Below, piece after piece: positions 43,316 to 55,275 of a DNA stretch of 64,000 nt; the first letter of the stretch is position 1; every line of letters starts with the position of its first letter. The DNA comes from Halocaridina rubra. Taxonomy: Eukaryota; Arthropoda; Malacostraca; Decapoda; Atyidae. The stretch is from assembly GCA_037179515.1 (NCBI GenBank), contig JAXCGZ010021127.1, positions 1 through 64,000 on the forward strand, in the 5' to 3' direction. The position numbers and the translations under genes are program-made. The notes beneath the pieces were generated by a model that was not told where the DNA came from, made no database searches, and saw only the letters and a list, made by a program, of their open reading frames with translations.

Positions 43316-44258
43316 AACAGTCAATAATGAAGTGCCTATACAAATAAACCACAAAAATCAAAATTCTACAATAGTAATTATGACGCAAATGAAAGGAATG
43401 AGCAACAGCGAATTTTATGGACAATCACCCGGTGCAGGAGAATACAAACAAGTAAAGTATAGCGGCCGTGCCTGCATATGAGCGTTTATATAGTAGCACC
43501 AACAAGTAAAGCGTCGTAAGTAAATGGTGTGCCACGTACATAAAATGGCAATGCAACGAAGCGGGCATTACCAACTATTCTAGAGTGTTGCCAAAGTGCA
43601 CAGATCCTATGCAAAATACACCAAGGGTAAACTAACGGCTTACAAGGCAGCCAAATTGCACGTGCATCTACTAATAATGAAAAAAATTATTTTTTAGTGA
43701 AATCTAAGACACATGAGGGCAGCGGCTCAACAAACAACGTCAAAGGTTTTCTTTCCAATCTATGAACAGTCAATGCTTGAATATTAAAACTCAATTATAA
43801 GGAAAATACTTAACATGCTTACCCCCAATTTCTAAATCCTAAAGAAATATTAACAATTCCTAGCATATATCACCCTTTAATGAGATATATAAATCACTAA
43901 TGCTTGAAAACTCAATCTTATCACACAAGTAAATAAAATCTTAAATAACACATGCTCTTGTCATGCAAAATTTCTTAATTCTGTTACCACATAATCTCAT
44001 GCAGATTTCCTGAAATTTTGTTTACCACATAATAAACAAGGAAAATATTAGTTACTGTAATTAATATTGAAAATAGAAAGAAACTCTAAAACTCAATGTC
44101 TCTAGCGATAAAAAAATTTTGCGCAGTCTAAGATTCATTCATTTCAATAATCCGAGCCAATGGTAATTGGGTTTCATATGCAATGGTAAAAACAATATAA
44201 AAAAAATTATCAAAATCAGTCTGTCTGTTTGTGTTCCTGTTCGGATGCCAAATTGTGT
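43316..44258 (-). mobile_element. G1 5' leader with primer-binding site
   Basis: Non-coding, colinear with 60,283-61,432 of G2. It contains a 60-base insert (43,521-43,580) copied from integrase sequence and the primer site at 44,233-44,250. Confidence 0.8.
44233..44250 (-). other. G1 primer-binding site, tRNA-Lys-like
   Basis: Plus-strand GTTCCTGTTCGGATGCCA matches 15 of 18 bases of the 3' end of animal tRNA-Lys (GTCCCTGTTCGGGCGCCA). It lies 8 bases from the LTR. Confidence 0.7.
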
Positions 44259-45525
44259 TGTAGGGAGGTTCCTGTTAAGCTTCTGTTTTACTAATTGCTC
44301 TCAAAGTACTGAACTCGGTTAAGAGCTCACAGACAGACTGGACATTTATTAATTTTGCAAATTGACCATGCAACTACTACCCGGTTAAATGAAACTCAGA
44401 ATTCAACTTTCCTTTAATTTTGGAAATGCATTGACACATTAAAAAAGAATTGAGTTAATTTTTGGAAAGCTGGAACAAATTTAAAATTTGAACTTTTGGA
44501 ATGCTGCCTCGAATCCCGGAGATGGTGAGCACGATTTTGATTACCGTCACCACAGACAGATGCCAAGACTTTGGCATCAACGCTACCTGTCACACAGGCA
44601 GAGTAGAATAGAGGACACGGCAACTGCAGAAACAGAAGGCACAAGCACAAAAAATAATGAATTTCCATTATTATTCTACTGGATGAAATTATACTGGTTA
44701 GTCACAGCTAACCAGAAATATTTACGCTACCATAAGAGCATACAAAGCCATTTATTATTTGCTGGCATTAGTCCAAAACAATTTATTTAAAGTAAATGGA
44801 GAAGAAGCGAGACAAATACAGTATGTATTCCTTAAATTGTCGGCAACCACAAGTTTGTAATGCCAGTAGGGCAAAAATACTAATTAATTATTTGCAATTT
44901 ATAATTTAAAAAAATATATTTATGATAAAGGGAGAATCCACGAGATAAAAATAGTATTTATTCGATTTTGGTTTGCAACATATATTTGCAATGCAAAAAG
45001 GTAAAACCCCTTTTTAAAGTATTTGCAATTTATAACTCAAAACACTTTATTCCCAATATATGGAGAATCAGCAAGATAAATACAGTATGTATTCATTGAA
45101 TAGTGGTTAACAAAAAACATTTGCAATTCCAATAGGGTAGAAATACTTATTAATTATTTGCAGTTTATAGCATAAAGCACTTCATTTAAATTATTAATTA
45201 TTTGCAATTTATATAGTAAATCAATTTATTTACGAGTTTTGACCTAAAACACTTTATTTACGATGAAATAAAGGGGTGAAATGCAATTAGAATTCGATGT
45301 GAAAAAGGGGTAGATTTGTATGTGGTAATAAACAATATTTGTTTGACACATTCAGTGAAAGAAATTTCTTATCAATGTATATCAGCAGTAATTTCCAGGT
45401 TAAGGAATTAAGTTTGGCAAATGAGTTTCCAGTTAGGTAATCTACAAAAGTTTGTTTTGTATGGGAATGGAATCTGAGAAAAATTTCGTTGGATTTGACC
45501 AAAAAGGGATTTGACCAGTAATGAC
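44259..45525 (-). repeat. G1 5' LTR, first part (interrupted by G2)
   Basis: Starts TGTAGGGAGG at 44,259 and runs colinear with the other LTRs for 1,267 bases, then stops at 45,525 where G2 begins. Continuation: 63,605 to beyond the window end. The remaining ~900 bases needed for a 2.17-kb LTR fit that reading. Confidence 0.9.
45521..45525. repeat. G2 target-site duplication, left (ATGAC)
   Basis: Identical to 63,605-63,609; five bases as usual for Ty3/gypsy elements. Confidence 0.85.
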
Positions 45526-46792
45526 TGTGGGAATGGAGAGTTGTTAAGTTTCTGTTTTACTAAAGTGACTCAAAGTACCGAACTCGGTTAAGAACTCACA
45601 AACAGATAAGACAGATATTTGTACTTTAACACCCCGCCCGTATACCACTGCTCGGTTAAATGAAATTCAGAATTCAACTTTCTTTTAATTTTGGAAATGC
45701 AATGACATTAAAAGAATTGAATTATTTTTTTTAATAAGATATAATGAAATGCTGCCTCGAATCCCGGAGGTGGTGATCACGATTTCGTTTCCCAGCACCG
45801 CAGATGTATGCCAAGACTTCGGCCTCAACTCGACGATTACCTTTGTCACACAGGCAGAGTAGAATAGAGGATACTGCAATTGCAGAAACAGAAACGACAC
45901 ACCGTTAATAATGGGAAACTGAAAGCACAAGCACACATATAATGAGTTTCCAATATTATTTTACTGTATGAAAATATATTGGTTAGTCACAGCTAACCAG
46001 AAACATTTATGCTACCGTAAGAGCATACAAACCATTAATTCTTTGCTGGTATTAAAGGACAACAATTTGTTCACAATAAATGAAGAATAAGCAAGACAAA
46101 TACAGTACTGCATGTATCCCTTAAATTGTGTTCAACCCCAATAGTTGCAATGCTTATTAATGATTCACAATTTATATGGTAAAACAATCTATTTACAATA
46201 AAGGAAGAATCTAAGAGATAAAAAAAAAACAGTATTCATTCACTTTTGGTTATCAAGAACTATTTGCAATAAAAAAGGGGCAAAACCACCTTTTGAAGTA
46301 TTTGCAACTTATAACTCAAAACACTTTATCCCCAATATATGAAGAATAAGCAAGATAAATACATTATGCATTCATTAAATTGTGGTTAACAAAAAATATA
46401 TACAAAGCCAACAGGGTAAGATTATCTTTTAGTTATTTGCAGTTTATAGCATAAAACACTTTAGTTAAATGATTAATTACTGGCAATTTATGTAGCAAAT
46501 AGCTTTATTAATAGTTTTTGACGTAGAACATTTTATTTACGATGATTGAAAGGGGTGAAATGAAATTAGAATTTTCACATTCAGTGAAAGAAGCTTCTTA
46601 GCAATGTATATCGCCTGCAATTTCCAGGTTAAGGAATTGGTTTGGCAAGTGAGATTCCAGCTAGGTAATCTACAAAAGTTCATTTGTTTGGGAATGGAAT
46701 ATGAAAAAAAATTTGTAGGATTTGACCAGTAACGAATGTAACTAATTCTCGCAATCCCAATTTGCTTGACCAACGAGTTTTCCCATACACTA

Positions 46793-49018
46793 CTTGATCT
46801 AGTGTTCACAGATAATGTGTTGGATATTGAAAATATTGAGTATGTACCACCAATTGGAAAGAGTGACCACTGTGTGTTGTTGATGGAGCATATCATTGAA
46901 GATATTCTTCCTGAGAGTAGAGGCACTGAGGACATGAGGAGGAACTATCCGAAAGGAGATTACATCAAAATGAAAGAGCTTTTTGCAGTTCTTGACTGGA
47001 GAACCTTATTTTACAACAAATCTGTACAAGAAATGTATGACATCTTTTGTGAGAAATATGGGAAGATAGTAGACTGCTGCATACCTGTCACCAAAGTAGG
47101 TGTAATTCATGCCAGAGAGAAATGGTTCAATAATGGGTGTAAAAGAGGTAAGGAGTGGAGAGACAAATGCTGGAAAAGGTATAGGAGGAGAAAAAACATA
47201 AATGCCTGGCAAACCTACAAAAGAGCAAGAAATGACTACCTAAGTAAAAGGAGAGAGGCAGAGAGAGACTATGAGAGGGACATCACCAGGAAGGCTAAAG
47301 AAAATCCCAAGCTTTTCCACAGCTTTATCGGAAGAAAACTGAAGGTAAAAGAACAGGTTTTAAGGCTAAAGAGAGAGGATGGAAGCATCACTGAGACGGA
47401 TGAAGAGATCTGCAAAGAATTGAACAAGGAGTTTCAGTCAGTATTTACAGTAGAAAATACCCCACCCCCTCAGATTGCAGTGATAGAAGCTCAAGGGCCG
47501 GTATTAGAGAACATCAACCTTACAGCCCCAGAGGTATGCAAAGCGCTGATGGATTTAGATGTTCATAAAGCTACAGGTCCTGATGACATATCCCCTCATG
47601 TGCTTAAAAAATGTGCAAACTCAATATCAGTGGCACTAAGTATCATATTTAAAAAGTCACTGGAGTCAGGGGAGATTTCAAGATGCTGGAAACAAGCAAA
47701 TGTGATACCTATCTTCAAAAAGGGAAGGAGGGATACGGCTCTGAACTATAGACCAGTTTCCTTGACCAGCATAGTTTGCAAAGTTATGGAGAAACTACTA
47801 AGGAAACATATCTCTCTTCACTTGGAATCCTTCAACTTTTTGTCAGTGAGGCAACATGGCTTCAGAGAAGGTAGATCAACAGTAACAAACTTATTAGAAT
47901 ATTATGATGGGGTAAGCCAAATCTTACAGGAAAGAGAGGGCTTGGCAGATTGCATATTCCTAGACTTCCAGAAAGCGTTTGACACTGTTCCACACGGGAG
48001 ACTTATTAGGAAGCTGCAGTCAATGGCTAGAATAGGTGGAAATGTTTTGGAATGGATAAAAACTTACTTAGAAGGAAGGGAACAGAGGGTTAGAGTAAGA
48101 CACTCAGTGTCTGAATAGAGAAGAGTTAGTAGTGGAGTTCCACAGGGTTTAGTTTTAGGGCCACTTTTGTTCCTTGTATATGTAAATGACCTACCAGAGT
48201 CTGTAAATTCATTCATGAATTTGTTTGCAGATGATGCAAAAATTGTGAAGAAAGTAAAAAACGAGAACAATAGTAGAGAACTTCAGGAGGATCTAAATAA
48301 TCTGCATGAGTGGGCAGAAAAGTGGCTAATGAAATTCAATACTTCAAAATGTAAGGTAATGAGAATGGGTACAAGTGCAAGAAGGCCCAAGCTTGACTAC
48401 TCGGTGGCTGGAGTACAACTTCAAGAGACAGAAAATGAGAGAGATCTAGGAGTAAACATACTGGCAGATTTGTCTCCAGAAATACATATAAATGGCATAG
48501 TAAGGGCAGCATATGCATTCTTATCAAATGTAAGGGTAGCCTTCAGGCACATGGACAAGGAAATGTTCAGAAATATTTATGTAACCTATGTGAGGCCAAA
48601 ACTCGAATATGCAGCCCCCTTTTGGAATCCGCACTTGAAAAAGCACATAGCTAAGCTTGAAAAAGTTCAAAGACATGCCACGAAACTGGTGCCAGAAATA
48701 CGCAATCTCAGTTATGATGAGAGGCTGAGGGAATTAGACTTACCATCACTCGAAGCTAGAAGAGTGAGGGGGGATATGGTGACAGTCTTTAAATTCCTTC
48801 ATGGTTATGATAGAGTGGATAGGGATCGATATTTTGATATGGCTGGCTCTAGAACTAGAGGTCATAGTTTGAAGCTTCGTAAGAAAACTTCTTTGCCGGA
48901 TGTAAGAAAATACTCTTTCAGTGTAAGAGTAGTTGATAATTGGAATTGGCTAAGCGAGGAGGTAGTTAATGCTATCTCAATCCATAGTTTTATGGACAGG
49001 TATGATAAGTATCACTAA
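46793..49018 (+). pseudogene. family A endonuclease C terminus + complete RT, one TAG
   Basis: The best-preserved A RT. 46,793-48,118 covers the end of the endonuclease (GKSDHC; Phe or Val usual at the last position), the spacer, ATGPDDISPHVLKK, NYRPVSLTSIVCKV, QHGFREGRSTVTNLL and FLDFQKAFDTVPHG. It ends at TAG 48,116-48,118, which replaces the Trp before RRVSSGVPQG. The same frame then continues 48,119-49,018 through LGPLLFLVYVNDL, the catalytic box FADDAKIVKKV and the C-terminal RHATKLVPEIRNLSYDER to RYDKYH. Apart from the TAG no frameshift is seen. The ATG at 46,766 lies in LTR sequence. Shares the TAG with 152-1228. Confidence 0.92.
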
Positions 49019-49106
49019 GTATAAAATGGAACCGATCAGGAGACGGGAAGATACGAGCTATGGGCTCTTTCCCGTAAACACAATTAGGTAATCACAATTA
49101 GGTAAT
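46793..49106 (+). mobile_element. family A copy inserted in the G2 LTR
   Basis: 5'-truncated inside the endonuclease (LLDLVFTDN) and ending in two tail units (AATTAGGTAATCAC). It interrupts the LTR sequence CCCATACACTATCTCTCACC; CACTA occurs at both edges (46,788-46,792 and 49,107-49,111) as a short possible duplication. Confidence 0.92.
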
Positions 49107-49943
49107 CACTATCTCTCACCTTGTTTGTGCCAGATTAAATCCTGTAAAGACGCCATGTGAGTAAGGTTTGAAATAAGCTTGACTGCTGAGGCGAGATCTT
49201 ACCACTGGGATGTTTAACCGCCTAATGAGGACGCTTCAATGTCCCTCCTGGTGATGTCATCTGTAGGATATATTTCCAGAGCAGTAACTGGCTCTTATAT
49301 CATTTCAGGGCTACTTTAGTGGTCCCTAGCAGGTAATTATGGCAGAGATGCAAGGGAGAGACAGTATTTTAGGTGCAACAAGTGGAAGCAAAGAAATAAA
49401 ACGAGAATAATTATGGAAAATTAGGTTACTGGTAATCAATCTCTAGAATGATCTCTGCATTGTAGGAGACGGAACTTTACTATTCAAATAATAAAGAAGC
49501 TACTGAAATGTATCTAGACAGGCTAATGACACAACAGCAAGGGCAAATTTATCACAAAATTATCAGCAAGAACAATTTTTATAATATAAAAAAATGATTA
49601 ACGAGAGTTACTTAATCATAAAAACATTGTAAAGAAAACGTATCTGATAGGCTCGCTGAAGAAAGGGAACAGTAGGAAGAGAGAAATAGGGGGCAGACTT
49701 TATATTGGCATCATGGTTGGGGTAGTCTTTATATCGGGATCATGCTTTCTACACATACAAGAATATTAAATAAGATATATTTAAAAGTAGCTGTACGCTA
49801 AAATATAAATTGCAAATAATCATAATCTGCAAAAGGCAAGGAGTGGGAATTATTTTTTGTTAGAAAAATGACAGTTAATTACTAAATTAACTAATAAGGC
49901 ATCTAACAGCCTCTGGTGACTTTGAGCAAAACACTCTGTCACA

Positions 49944-50570
49944 AAGGCCCTTTCTAGAGAATATTGAATTAGCAAAATTCTACTACAGACGGCAAAAAAG
50001 GAACAGAGTGACTTCGGTGTTATTATGAGGGATGAGATATCCTTCTCATGGAAAAGAAATAATGAACAATAAGAATGGGATCCACCACTGGAATATATCT
50101 TACTATTAGGAAAAGTGAACAATTCTTATAAATAAAACATTAAATGACATGCAAAACATAAGAGGAATGTGATAAAATTCAAATTTGAAGAATATTAAAA
50201 TCACAATTTGATATCAGAGAATATCAATAATTAAGTTTAAGAATGCTTCACATGCAATAAGGCAATAAAATAGGATACAATAAAAATAGAGTATAGGCAA
50301 ATGGAAAATTTGAATCAAATCGTCATTAACATTGGGTACTGGATTTAAAACAGTTTCAGCTCTTCAAAACTAAACTAAACAGTTTCTGCCATGTTCTGGC
50401 TTTCAGAGTCCCACAAAGGGAAATATAAAACTACGATCAAAGAATTATTCTTCATCTTCTTCATCTTCCATTGGGAATAACAGTTGTACGCTAAAATAAA
50501 CAATTACAGCACAGTATTAAAGACATAAAAGATAAACATAAAAATAATCAACACATCAGAGAAATAATCT
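49944..50570 (-). mobile_element. G2 3' internal non-coding region
   Basis: Between the pol stop and the 3' LTR; colinear with 29,144-30,065. No env-like frame is seen. A small acidic frame (M-E-D-E-E-D-E) lies at about 50,455-50,475 on the minus strand. Confidence 0.6.
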
Positions 50571-52020
50571 TTACCGACTAGTCAAATTGAGGCTGACGGC
50601 ACCAGCTTCCTCATTTGAGGGTAACAACTGTGGACTTAGTAGATCATCGAGGTCATTTTCCTTTCCATCAGCATGTTTGGCAGTGAAATTGAAAAGATTC
50701 AGGTAAAGTGCCCACCTTTTCAGGCGAGGATTCAGCTTGTCAGCAGACTGTAAATAAAGGAGAGGACGGTGGTCGGTTCTCAGTGTAAAATGTCAGCCAT
50801 ACAGATGGACTTCAAATTTCTTTATTGCCCAATATGCAGCTAGAGCTTCCTACTCCATGATGGAGTAATTTCGCTCTGCAAGGCGAAGCCAACGACTTGC
50901 ATATCGCACTGGAGCTACTTCTGCTGAGTTGTCTGATCGGGCTTGCAAGAGCACGGCACCCAGGCCTTCATCTGAGGCGTCGGTCTGCAAGATAAATGGA
51001 AAATCAGGGTTTACCAGTTGCAATACTGGCTAACCCGCCAATTCTTCTCGGAGCTTGAAAAATGCTCTCTCTGCTTCGTCTGTCCATTGGACAGTGGAGG
51101 TTTTACCTTGCTTTGAGAAGGTCATTTGCAGCAAAAGGGCAGCGATAGTATTAAAGTGTGGAATGAACCGTTGGTAGTAGCCGTCACTACCCAGGAATGA
51201 TCTCAGTTGAGTGCCGGTAGCAGGTTTCTCCATATCCTTAATAGCTTATACTCTGTCCTGTAAAGGGGACAGAACTCCTTCTCCGACCATGTGGCCGAGA
51301 TACTGCAATTGTGTGAAACCAATCTCACATTTGAAAGGCTTCAAATGAAGTCCATGCTGGTTCAGACGAGTGAGAACTCTGCCTAAAGTATCAATATTTT
51401 ATGCTTTATAGACGACATCCTGTCGTCTATAAAGCATAAAATATTGTCAAGGTCTGTAGTACAATCCTCATGAGTCTGCTGGGGCAGCCAGGGGCATTCA
51501 CCATACCAAGAGGCATGAGCCTGAACTGGTATAGACCATATTTTGTGGAAAAGGCTGTTAGAGGCTTGGTAGTCTCATTCTGCGGGACTTGCCAAAATCC
51601 ACTGGCCAGATCCAATTTGGACAAGCAACAGGCTCGGGAGAACAATGAGAAAATATGCTCAGCATTAGCAATGGGCTCTCCATCAAAGATGGTACGGGAG
51701 TTAAGCTTACGACAGTCAAGGCAGAACCTGTGACTGCCATCTCGCTTATGCACTGTCAATAACACCAAACACCAAGGCGAAATGCTCGTTTCAACTATTC
51801 CGAGGCAGAAACAAGTGACAAGATCTTCCTTCAGCCATACGGACAGCTGGTGGGGAAGGCCATAGGAATACCGAAATGGCTCTGGGTCAGTCAGTCTGAC
51901 ATGATGCTCAAGGGTAGTGGTAATGACGTTTTCGTAGTCCTCTAATAGCTCGTTCAGCTGTTCAACATGACTCGGTTGCAGTCTGGAGTTAATAATGCAA
52001 TTACCCACACTTTCCTTTCA
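50571..52020 (-). pseudogene. G2 reverse transcriptase and RNase H
   Basis: 51,427-52,008 gives the RT N-terminal two-thirds: YGLPHQLSVWLKEDL, HKRDGSHRFCLDCRKLNSRT, LSKLDLASGFWQV (motif A) and YQFRLMPLGMVNAPGCPSRL (motif B). The catalytic F-I-D-D lies at 51,410-51,430, where a perfect 25-bp inverted repeat scrambles the frame. Downstream: GSDGYYQRFIPHF and STVQWTDEAERAFFKLREEL (51,030-51,233), RNase H with [13 protein letters not shown] and [14 protein letters not shown], and a C-terminal RLKRWALYLNLFNFTAKH ending near 50,575. It is the last pol domain before the 3' LTR, after integrase. Confidence 0.88.
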
Positions 52021-53640
52021 GTGTGTGGAATTGGCAGGATCCTTACCATCATCAAAAGCTAAGCTTATGTCTTCAATTGCGAGGGCGGTGGCTGCGGCCA
52101 GAGGGCTTCTTCCGAAAAACTCCACACCCGACAGTCTGTCTCCACTGGAAGGGTGGAGTATTCCAATATAGGAAGTAAGGTGTGGCTATAATGGAGCACC
52201 TGTGTTGCTGCAGCCTCGGAGGTTCTGTTGATGCTGAGGGTATCTATAGGGTTGCTGAGAGTGCCAGCGCAGGGTCCTCACAATACGGCTCTAGATGGTT
52301 AACATGGTATTTCTGGTTATTGCCATCAACATTTAGTACATAATTGTCAGGGGTCACCCGGTGTACCACAGCATACGGTCCTTTCCAGCGTAGCATTAGC
52401 TTGCGAGTATCTGTTGGAAGAAATAACAGAGCTCGAACTCCAGGTGTCAGGGCATGCCGCCGGGCACGCTTGTCAAAGAGAAGCTTGACAGTCTGCTTAT
52501 GACCCTTAATGGTTAATTGGGCAGTTTTCCAAGCCTTTTTGAGATGGGATGAAAACTTCAAAATATATTCATGGTCATCCCTATCGTCATCTTCGATGGT
52601 AGGTGAATCCCAACATTCTGCCAAGAATTCCACTGGGCCTCTGACCTTATGACCATAAATCAGCTCGAGAGGCGAGTATCCAGTAGTGTAGTGGGGCGTG
52701 TTTCTGAAGGAGAAAAGCGCAGCAGGGACGTACCTGTATCACTGCCTAAGTATATCTATCACTAGCTTGCGCAAATATCGCTTCAATGTCCCGTTCTAGC
52801 GTTCACATGCTCCAATTGATTGGGCATGATAGACGCTCGTACAAATGTGCTTCATGTCTAAGAGGTTACAGAAAGCCTCAAAGTGCCTACTTGTAAACTG
52901 ACTTTTATTGTCAAAAGTGACCTGCTCACGAAAGCTAACCTTGGAGCAGATTTTAAATAGGGCATGAGCAACTGCTTCAGTCGTGATAGAAGACAGTGGC
53001 TCTGCATCTGGGTACCTTGTTGCCAGGTCCATGCATACCAGGAGGAACTATTTCCCCGTGGACGAAGCTGGATTAATAGGACCTCATATATCAATAGCGA
53101 CCTTGGAAAACTGCTCCATTGAGAGCTTAGTTATGCCCATGGGAACTTTCTGTACCATTTGCCGTAGAGGTGGATTGACGGACAGGGCCGGAGCCCACGT
53201 ATCTGTCTACCTCAGCGTACATGTTTGGCCATGCAAAAGCCTTCTGAAGGACGTGCCGAGTTTGTGCTTTGCTTCTGTGTCCACTCAGAGGTAAATGGCA
53301 TGCCACATAAATAGCCTGGCAGTGCAATGAAGCGGGCACCACCAACTGTTTAAAGGTGTGGCCATCTTTAGTCACATGCCTACAAAGAACATCATCTTCA
53401 AGGGCGTAAGTGATCTGGCCACCTCCTCTCACCGTGAAGGTTCTTCCCTCGGTTATCTGTTGCATCCAACTTTTGAGGCTTGGGCAGTCTTGCTGCAATT
53501 TGGCAAAGTCTGGATGGGACTTCAGTGGCTCCAGAGGTGCATCATCTGGTAAAGGAGGAGGAAACTCTCTGCGTTCCACATTACGAGTACTAACTGCGGC
53601 AGACTCAACGGAGTCAGTCGGAGAATCGTCCATATTCATG
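52021..53640 (-). pseudogene. G2 integrase
   Basis: Upstream of RT. 53,127-53,639 has the N-terminal extension (PPPLPDDAPLEPLKSHPDF) and the H2C2 zinc domain: ACHLPLSGH supplies the two His, but the Cys pair is decayed (GSGPVRQ for C-P-V-C). The core at 52,796-53,032 has MDLATRYPDAEPL (first Asp), FDNKSQFTSRHFEAF (second Asp; Gly changed to Lys) and SIGACER (Glu). 52,244-52,633 holds the C-terminal domain with LMLRWKGPYAVVHRV (GPY/F motif) and YHVNHLEPY. It inserts element DNA in the nucleus. Frames break between domains. Confidence 0.9.
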
Positions 53641-53715
53641 GCATCGGAGATAGGAGTTGCTGTTGAAATGGCTTCTGGTGACTTTGCCCGAGGGATGTTA
53701 TAATGAGAACTGTCC

Positions 53716-55253
53716 TCATGGTAGATGTATGCCTGGAAGAGGAGCTAGGTTCAGCATGCTACCCAGCAAGACAGGGTACATAAGCCCAATCATTGCCACA
53801 GCTGGGGCTTTTCCCTTATGGTATTTGCAATCCAGGTCAATAACACAGCGTCGTATTTGGGGTGTTCTTTCAGCAACCCGCAAACGAACGACTTTGCCTG
53901 TGAAATCTTCATCCCTGACAAATCTCTCGTCAACAGATATGCCATTGGCCCCTGTGTCGAGGGCTATCTCAGCTTCCACACCATTTATAGTTCCTAGGCA
54001 TTTTGGGATCATCTCCGGATCATCATGTTCGGTGAATTCCACATTGGCATGTTTGTACGGAGGTTCCTTGGCATTATCCTCAGTGGCCCTTTCTGGCCTT
54101 GTTTCTACAGCATGGGCTGACTGAGTGGCCAGACAGCTATGTTTGCCGTCGCTGTGTGAGGGAGTGTGGTGGCTCTTAGAGTTTGGCTGAAAACCCTGGG
54201 AAGGTGGAGCAGAGTAATGGCTCTTGCCTCTGAACTGCTGAGGAGTAGGTCTTACCGAGTCATCTTTCTTGAGTGTGGATGCATGGCCGTAATGAGGCTT
54301 AGGAGTATGAGGAGGATGGACTGGACGATGAGAGTTCTGCGAGGGGTCCTTGTGCTTCCCGTTCCTGTGATCTCCTTTCCGGTGAGAATCATGACCTGCT
54401 GCAGAGGAGAAGAAACTCTGAGGACGAGCCTTGGAATCGGCCCTTCTTGCCCTCATAACATCATAGCGACATACTCCAGGCTGGTTGTGCTGGACGTACT
54501 CATTCACAGCAGCTAAACTTTTCTCGTAGTTGATCTCATCCTTAAGCTGAGTCCTTACATATGCAACAACATCCGGAGGGAGGTAATTGGCAATTGCATC
54601 AAACATCAAGAATGCATAAACTTCTCACAAGGACACTTTGCAACTCGCAACCAATCATTAAAGAGGCGAGCTTTGCTTTTGCCAAAGGTACTACAGTTTT
54701 CCTCCTTTAATGGGAAAGCAGAAATATATCTAGCACGACTCTCAGCTGGTGAATGGTTCTGCAAGGCCAGGAGTGTGATTTTAACTTTCTCATATTCCCT
54801 CAGTTGTATTTGGTCTTGTTAATTGACCAGGGCGAGCAGATGGGGTGGCATGGAGGCGAGCAGTCAATGACTCTTCACAGCCTCTGTGCCTCCGCTAGCT
54901 GTCGCAACACTTTCGAAAGAGCGGATGTAAGTATCAAGCGGTTGCTTACCGCCGTCCTCATATTTCTGTATGGGGGGGGGTCTCTTACGAGGCTGGTCCC
55001 CATTTCCAGATGAAGGACCACTGTCTGGGATTCCCGCTCAAAGCCGAGCAAGTGCAAGCTCATGTTCGCATTGGGCTTGTGCCTCATTACGGGCTTTCTT
55101 CTCCTGTTCAGCTCGGCGTCTAACCATCTTGTCATAAGCCCATTTGAAGAGCTTCTGTCCTGGAGAAAAACCTTATCTCTCACCCCTAGCAATCATCATG
55201 TTCAGGTAACGCTCCTCATCGAATGTTTCGATGGTTTTTTGTGACTGCCTGGT
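53716..55253 (-). pseudogene. G2 Gag and protease
   Basis: The probable Gag start is the ATG at about 55,251-55,253 (METRQSQKTIETFDEERY), 25 bases from the B insertion. A charged stretch follows (RRRAEQEKKARNEAQAQ), then capsid-like sequence (DTYIRSFESVATA, REYEKVKITLL), interrupted by stops. 53,716-54,609 is a 297-codon frame: YVRTQLKDEINYEKSLAAV, a His/Lys/Pro-rich basic segment (SHRKGDHRNGKHKD; no CCHC knuckle), then the protease INGVEAEIALDTGANGISVD with the D-T-G-A site and MIGLMYPVLLGSMLN. Confidence 0.85.
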
Positions 55254-55275
55254 TTCCATGTTTGTTTCCTGTGAC

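Larger units (their letters stand above)
45526..49943 (-). repeat. G2 3' LTR (contains a family A insertion)
   Basis: TGTGGG...GTCACA. Without the A copy at 46,793-49,106 it is about 2,104 bases, versus 2,172 for its partner at 61,433-63,604. It is on the minus strand, so this left LTR is the 3' LTR. Confidence 0.92.
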
